From Edolisoma coerulescens (lineage: Eukaryota; Chordata; Aves; Passeriformes; Campephagidae), in the NCBI GenBank assembly GCA_013397115.1, contig VWZW01001748.1, forward strand, positions 1,154,850 to 1,218,849: a DNA stretch of 64,000 nucleotides, given 5' to 3'. Under the pieces are notes generated by a model. That model was not told the origin of the DNA. It did not search any database and was given only the letters and a program-made list of their open reading frames with translations. Position numbers and translations under genes: made by a program. This document shows positions 58,485 to 64,000 of the stretch, one piece after another (the first letter of the stretch is position 1; every line of letters starts with the position of its first letter).

Positions 58485-60751
58485 GTTCAGACTAGCAAGC
58501 TCACACAGACACTACTGTCAATTCAGAAGGTACTGGCAGCTTAGAGCAATAAAGAAAATTCTGGCCATTGCAGGTTTCCCTCTTGGCAAGAAATGCTGTG
58601 GTACTACTAGAGAAACGACTGTATGTTGGAATTAGTTAAAATGGTCATTACGTAAATAGAAATCTGAAAGAGTATAGACTTGAACTACTTTGGCTTCTTT
58701 GGACCACTGAATGCAGTCCTAGAGGTTTGATTTAGTATATGTAAAAGATAAAAGGAGTTTCACTGATTTTAACAACACAATGATTTTTGTGGATGAAGTT
58801 ATTAAAATCCAGAAATCCAGATTACTTTGTATGAAAATAATCTTGCTCCCCAACAAAAAAATATAAATTGAACTTTTTTATAAATTCATATATTTGATGG
58901 AATTCCTTATCTAAACCATCAGAGAATTTGGGAGGCAATACAATGTATTTACATTAAAAAATCCCATGCTGTGTCAATTTTATATAGAAGCTCCCTTTAT
59001 ATCTGAAAGTACATAAGGTTCTATTTATGAATAAAATATTTCAATTACTGGAAAAAATGAGTCATAAGTTTTCACTCTTTGTTTAATTTGAATAATATGT
59101 TATTCAAGACAATGTGCAAAATCACAAGTACTTTGTCTAAAACTTATTGCATTTATTTAATGGTTAAAAGTAAAGTTATTGGTCTGAATAGTACCCATAG
59201 AAGCTGATTCAGTTTTTATGTCTATGCTCAGTTTTTGATAGTCACACAGTAGATGTTCACTTTATGACAGTAATTGGAAAGGTTTCGTGCCATTAGAAAA
59301 AAATCATTACTTCTGTACTTCTGTGCAGTATGTAAGTGCATATATATGTGTAAAAGACTTTGCTGGCATCATAATTGTTATGATTTGGCTGTCACATACT
59401 CACTTAATAGGAATCAAATAGATGAATCTTTATACCTCTCCTGCCTAAATACCAGGAATTATCATAAGGAATATTGTACTGTTACAGAGTATGCATTATT
59501 CTAAATGTGTTAATGAGAGCATGGTTGAATTACTTTCTAAGATGCCTATAGAAGAGTAAGCAAGTTAATTTTTATTCTATCACTTGTTTTCAGCTCTGAT
59601 AAAGTGATCAGTTCTTTCACAACTCCCTAGGGTGATGCAAAATCCCTATAAGACCTCCAGCAATAAACTCCATAGAAAAAAGGCAATGATAGTGGATTTT
59701 AAGTGAAATCTCTTTTTCAGGGGTCTGAGGTAGAAGGTTTTATCTGGGAAGTAAACAAGTCCAGCTGCTAATTTGACTTAGTGTGCAAAACCAGTTAGGC
59801 TCTGCTTAGTGAGGTAAAGTGGCTATGCTGCTCTAGACCGAAATCAAAGATTGCTGAGTGACGTATAAACTAATAGTTTATTTGAAAGAAAATCTGGTAG
59901 GCACTGTGTTGGCTTTGTGATTTTTAAATTTAACAGTAAGACCACTCTCTGTATTAACAGCTTTACACCTTCTACAAAAATGCTGATATTAAAAGGATCT
60001 TAAATTATCCCAGAGGGGAGACAGTTCTGCCTCAAGCTCTCTTCAGTCAGGTGCAATGTCTTAAATCTGAGACATTAGAAAAGTGAAGTATTACTAAACA
60101 ATGAAGAAAGTTCACATTAGACAAGCTTAAGGTCATACCAGATGTTTCTAGTGTAGCTGTTGTTTCATGTAGAAACTTAGCTCTTCCCCACCTGGATAGA
60201 TTTGGGTACGTGATTTTGGGTCTTTTAACACAGTGAATGGCCAGCAGCATTTATACATGGACATTTGCTGAACTGCAGTTTTGCTTCATACTTCGTGCAT
60301 TCTTACAATGCACTTTGCAAATCCTTAGAATGTATTTTGGAGTACATTGGAAATACTGCAAAGTGTGTAACAGCAGTCAGATGACCGTTCTGGACTCTTG
60401 CTTGAGGAGTAACAGATTGTCTGTTGCCAAGGGTGAGCATGTATGGATCTACCCTTTCTGTTAGGGAAGGTTAAATCTATTAAATTGCTCTCTGCTTTCT
60501 ATTAGTGAATCCAGTAAAGAAACTGTTTGCCAGCTTCTCCCATGGGAATCTTTGTGTATATTTTGCTTGTGCATCACTTTCTCATCTTACTCTGGATAGA
60601 CCATTCTCTGACCTCTCCCACACTTAAAAATATAAAATTTACTTTTTACGTGGTATGCATGGCATCTGGATTACTATATCTTTAATATCTTCTATTTATT
60701 TGTTTATTTGAATATATACTAAATGAAAACCATCAATTCCCATGTCAAATC

Positions 60752-60838
60752 CCCCTTAGCAAGTTTGCTGATGACAAGCTGGGAGGAGTGGCTGATACCT
60801 GAGTGTTGTGGAGCCCTTCAGAAGGACCTTGACAATAT
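60752..60838 (+). mobile_element. Tiny CR1 LINE RT fragment
   Basis: The plus strand reads LSKFADDKLGGVADT, the CR1 RT catalytic box, with the Thr codon of FADDTKL lost, followed by decayed AGAAGGACCTTGACAAT. It has neither 5' nor 3' element sequence. Confidence 0.82.
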
Positions 60839-61010
60839 TGTGATTTACAGTGTGGTCATGGCCACTGCTGTTGCAGGATCTGAGCACTGTCCCTGTGCCA
60901 CCCTACAGCCCAGTGCCCCCTCTGGCTTCCTCCTTCTGCCCTTTGCAAGGCAGCCCCATCCTGTGGACACGGGGTAGGGACACAGCCCAAGGCTCTAGGG
61001 GATGTCCTTT
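60839..61010. other. GC-rich patch of unknown origin
   Basis: A C-rich stretch adjoining the CR1 piece, with overlapping open frames at 60723-60977 and 60850-61044 but no known protein. It may be repeat-derived. Confidence 0.35.
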
Positions 61011-62674
61011 GTCTTTGAAACATCTAGCACAAGCTTGGGAATAGCTCTATCCAGGTCTGGGAACAGCTGTGTCCTAATAGTAAGTATAACCAAGAGTTGT
61101 CTTAGAGGTCATGTATTTCTGATGATGTTTTGTGATGTACCTTGCACAGCCTGCTGCAATAGTTTCCTCTGGAATCAGACATAAAACATTAAGTATACTT
61201 CTTATACTTGAAAGATAACACAATACCTACACCTGCACCAAGACTGGTGAAGTCATAATTCAAGGTACAATGAATAACATTCTCCCTTACTAACACAAAT
61301 GCACAGAAAATAGAAACTGCATAAAAATAAATGTGCATGTTTATATTTTTTGAAACTTCACTGATAAAGTAGGAAATGCCAATGTATAATGACTTCAATG
61401 CATAATAACTTTATCCAAAGCACTACTGAATGTTCACTCTCTGGGATATTTTCACCACATGCCTCTTATCTAACAGATAAACAAGTAATATCCCCAGTCA
61501 ATGAAGATGGCTGTTTAAAACTCTATAATGATGAATTCAAATACCAAGTTATGAGCTGCAGGGAGAGAAATTCAATTGTTGTAACTAGGCAAAGTTATAT
61601 AACTTGACCTGCAGGTGAAAAACTATTTGAATGTATCGAGGCAGATCAGGAAGTCTGTTCTGTACTCTGATATAAACCATGAGCAGCCATTTTTCAAGCA
61701 AGAAGACTTAAACAAAAACTGAAGTAGAATAAAAGAAGTGTTTTAAAGTAGTATTAATAATTTAAACAAAGGAAATAGTTTGAAGGTGACCATAAATGGC
61801 AGAAGTAATTAAAACATTTAGCACATCCCTTTCAAAAGATATAGGTATGAAATTAAAATATATTGATATTTATTTTTCCCCCTCTTTAATGTTTATAGCT
61901 GACTACCACAACTGAATTCTTATGATACAACAGCACTGGATGTAATTGCAAACAGTTCAGGGATAAACCATCCTTCAGTACTGCTTCCTTTTGGTCTATT
62001 CTCTTTTCTAATTAAATTACCAATATGCACAGATTATCCAAAAAAAATTAAATATTTAAATACTTCAGTGTTTCTAGAATAAATATTTTTATGATTTAGC
62101 CAGTATATTGCATAATGTAAGAATTTCATCTAGCAGTTTTTCACCAGGGAAGAAACTGTCCTTTTTTATACTCATGTGTTCAAAAACTTGTGCTGGAGCT
62201 AAAACATGTCCTTTAGAAAAATATCTATTTATGATTTCAATACTTTGACTTATGAGGGACTTTCACAGAACTTTATTTATTGTTTTTCCATTAACCAACA
62301 CTGTTCAAATCAAATATTGATCTGCCTTCCAACTTATACTTTTCTTAGTTGAAATTTCACCAAACTAACGTTAGTTCTTTGTTCAATTAGTCTCATCTAT
62401 TTTTAGATGTTCTGTCCTTCTAGATATGCCTAAAATTGTAATCAAATCCCCTTTAAACTTTCTATTTAAACTACTCTATTCGAGTCAGTTCTTCTCTGAA
62501 ACCTCCACAGCACTTCAGCACCCTTTAGAAGGGTGTAAATGAAACTCCGTTTCTGAAGGCATGTCGTCAGAGTCACTTCTACATCCATTATTGCAATCTG
62601 CAAAATGCAGTGTGAGTGGGATCCCATATTTAGTTGCATGCAGAGATTTGCAAGCACCTTTAAGTATCACTAAT

Positions 62675-62740
62675 TTCTAAAATAATAAAAAATACATAAT
62701 AATAAGAAAATAAATACATAATTATAATAATAATAAAAAA
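62675..62740. repeat. A/T low-complexity, (TAA)n-like
   Basis: About 65 bases of A and T with ATAATAATAA and TACATAAT units and almost no G or C. Confidence 0.85.
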
Positions 62741-63980
62741 CCCAATCCCTGTCTGTATCTGTAAGACCCTGTGTTTGGGTGAATTAAAGCTTAGCCTTCA
62801 GTCAGACAAATATTAGTAAGCCAAGACAGAGCTGCATCTCAGTGTATTCTTCAGCACTGTTGCTTTTATGTCTTGAAGATTCTGGGTGAAAGCAACATGT
62901 GCAAGTAAGATTAACATTTCTACAGGAAAAATCAAGACCTCTGCTAAATAAGAATGTAGGTATCAAATTGACTTATAGGTGCAAAAAGAGGTTTCTTGTA
63001 ATTTCAACATAGTTGGCATAGGAAAATATTTTTTATTTCAGAATGAAACAAAATGTGTACTTCCATTTCACTTCTGTAGCACACCTGTGAAATCAGAGTA
63101 TTCATTGGTAACCGTAAACTTCTATAAATGTTATATTAACATTCTCAAATAGTAACATGCCTGCTTAGTTTTAGACAATCAAACAGTGCTAGAAATATTC
63201 ATGTGTCACAATTCTAGGCAGAGTCAATGTCAGATACCTTTGAAATTTCCGAAAATTAATTTCAAAAGCTGTCTCAAAACTGCAAAACAATATAAGCTAT
63301 TCTGTGTTTGTATCACATACATTTCAGAGACTCTAGTATTGCTTTATATTTTGAGGCAGTAAGTCTATTTTTTTCTTATGTCACAATTATAATCTTTATC
63401 TAAATGTCATTCTTAAAATGTCATTTAAAAGAGGGGGGAAAAAGGATCAGAGGGAAACTAAATTGTGTTTTGATTATTAGTCTGTGTAAGCAGAAAGGTG
63501 CTCTTTAACAATGTTGATGTGAGTGGCTCCATTTGTTTTCAAGACCATGGGAGAGAACAGACCTAACATATCCCATTGCTCAAAAAATATTCATTTGTTT
63601 AAAATATTTTTAACATCTGCATCTAATTTATAGACAATTTTATAGACTGTTTTATAATTACAAGTTGTTTTGGAAAACCCATTGTCAATCTCAAACCAAG
63701 GAAGGGGTATGACAAGACACATCAGTGCTTAAATTATTGTAATTAAGTCAAAGGATGAATAACAGGAAAATGAAGTATTAAGAATGTTGAGAACTGGACT
63801 TAGGCAAGGGATACTTCCCATGAAAAGAACAGCATGAACTTAAATATGTCTAATTTAAATCTTAAAATTAAGTACCTTATTGGTAGTAACCCATCCTTGT
63901 GGGTTTGCGCATGTATGGTACATATCAGTACCACGCATCTCTGACATTCAGTAGATGCCATTGTTATATATTGTACAGGT

Positions 63981-64000
63981 AAAATAAAATAAAATAAAAT
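63981..64000. repeat. (AAAAT)n microsatellite, cut by window end
   Basis: Four perfect AAAAT copies reach the last base, so the full length is unknown. Confidence 0.9.

Larger units (their letters stand above)
55486..60751. other. Long unique AT-rich stretch, no gene recognised
   Basis: No CR1, LTR or gene recognised over more than 5 kb. It holds a C-run array at 57977-57999 and a 16/15-bp tandem duplication at 58454-58484. Frames at 57954-58408 and 59274-59504 lack any domain. Confidence 0.55.
61011..64000. other. Unique AT-rich sequence, no gene recognised
   Basis: Includes A/T low-complexity sequence with TAA units at about 62675-62740 and the (AAAAT)n repeat at the window end. No gene or dispersed repeat recognised. 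Confidence 0.55.

Noticed and set aside
60915..60930. CTCF-like GCCCCCTCTGGC
   Set aside because: Aligned to the CTCF core it lacks one base and mismatches at key positions.
1..64000. CRISPR arrays, prokaryotic operons, phage or rRNA/tRNA genes
   Set aside because: No regularly spaced repeats, ribosome-binding sites, dense coding or RNA gene signatures are present. The CR1 and ERVL content shows avian nuclear DNA.

Overview
This window looks like AT-rich vertebrate nuclear DNA from a bird. The main evidence is thirteen fragments of the avian LINE family CR1, several with the family's 3' end of ATTCTATG-type octamers, plus one ERVL-type long terminal repeat of the kind spread through songbird and other neoavian genomes. 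A single ambiguous base (n) sits beside a microsatellite. I found no intact protein-coding gene, rRNA, tRNA or CRISPR array. The short open frames are what random AT-rich DNA gives, or they lie inside CR1 and ERV remnants. The window is best read as a gene desert or the inside of a very large intron.

Layout. 1-14.7 kb is mostly unique sequence with two CpG-clustered islands (about 2.6-2.8 kb and 11.4-11.7 kb), two hairpins near 10.6-11.0 kb and a (GGAGA)n microsatellite. 14.7-16.3 kb holds the most informative CR1 copy, on the minus strand: the remains of an ORF1 SGNH-type esterase joined by a deletion to the ORF2 reverse transcriptase. 17.9-28.4 kb carries five plus-strand CR1 fragments, a (AAAC)n repeat and a GC-richer, protein-like but broken island at 23.2-23.7 kb. 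28.4-47.1 kb is largely unique, with a minus-strand CR1 end at 33.8 kb, a probable retroposed insert between 16-bp direct repeats at 34.3-34.5 kb, a (CTTCT)n repeat with the ambiguous base, and a CR1 tail at 38.0 kb. 47.1-55.5 kb is the most repeat-dense part: CR1 at 47.1, 51.4, 53.2 and 54.7 kb, and the ERVL remnant at 51.6-52.5 kb. 55.5-64 kb is mostly unique, with a G-quadruplex-capable C-run at 58.0 kb, a small CR1 piece at 60.8 kb and an (AAAAT)n repeat running off the end.

No operon or pathway can be described. The elements are independent insertions of different ages. Family assignments rest on recognising CR1 reverse transcriptase wording, CR1 3' ends and the ERVL LTR from established knowledge; no database search was run, and boundaries are good to about 10-20 bases unless a terminus is visible. 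The most checkable oddities are the esterase-to-RT deletion in CR1, the 16-bp-flanked insert at 34.3 kb, the ERV piece that meets its LTR without a polypurine tract, and the two CpG/transcription-factor clusters.
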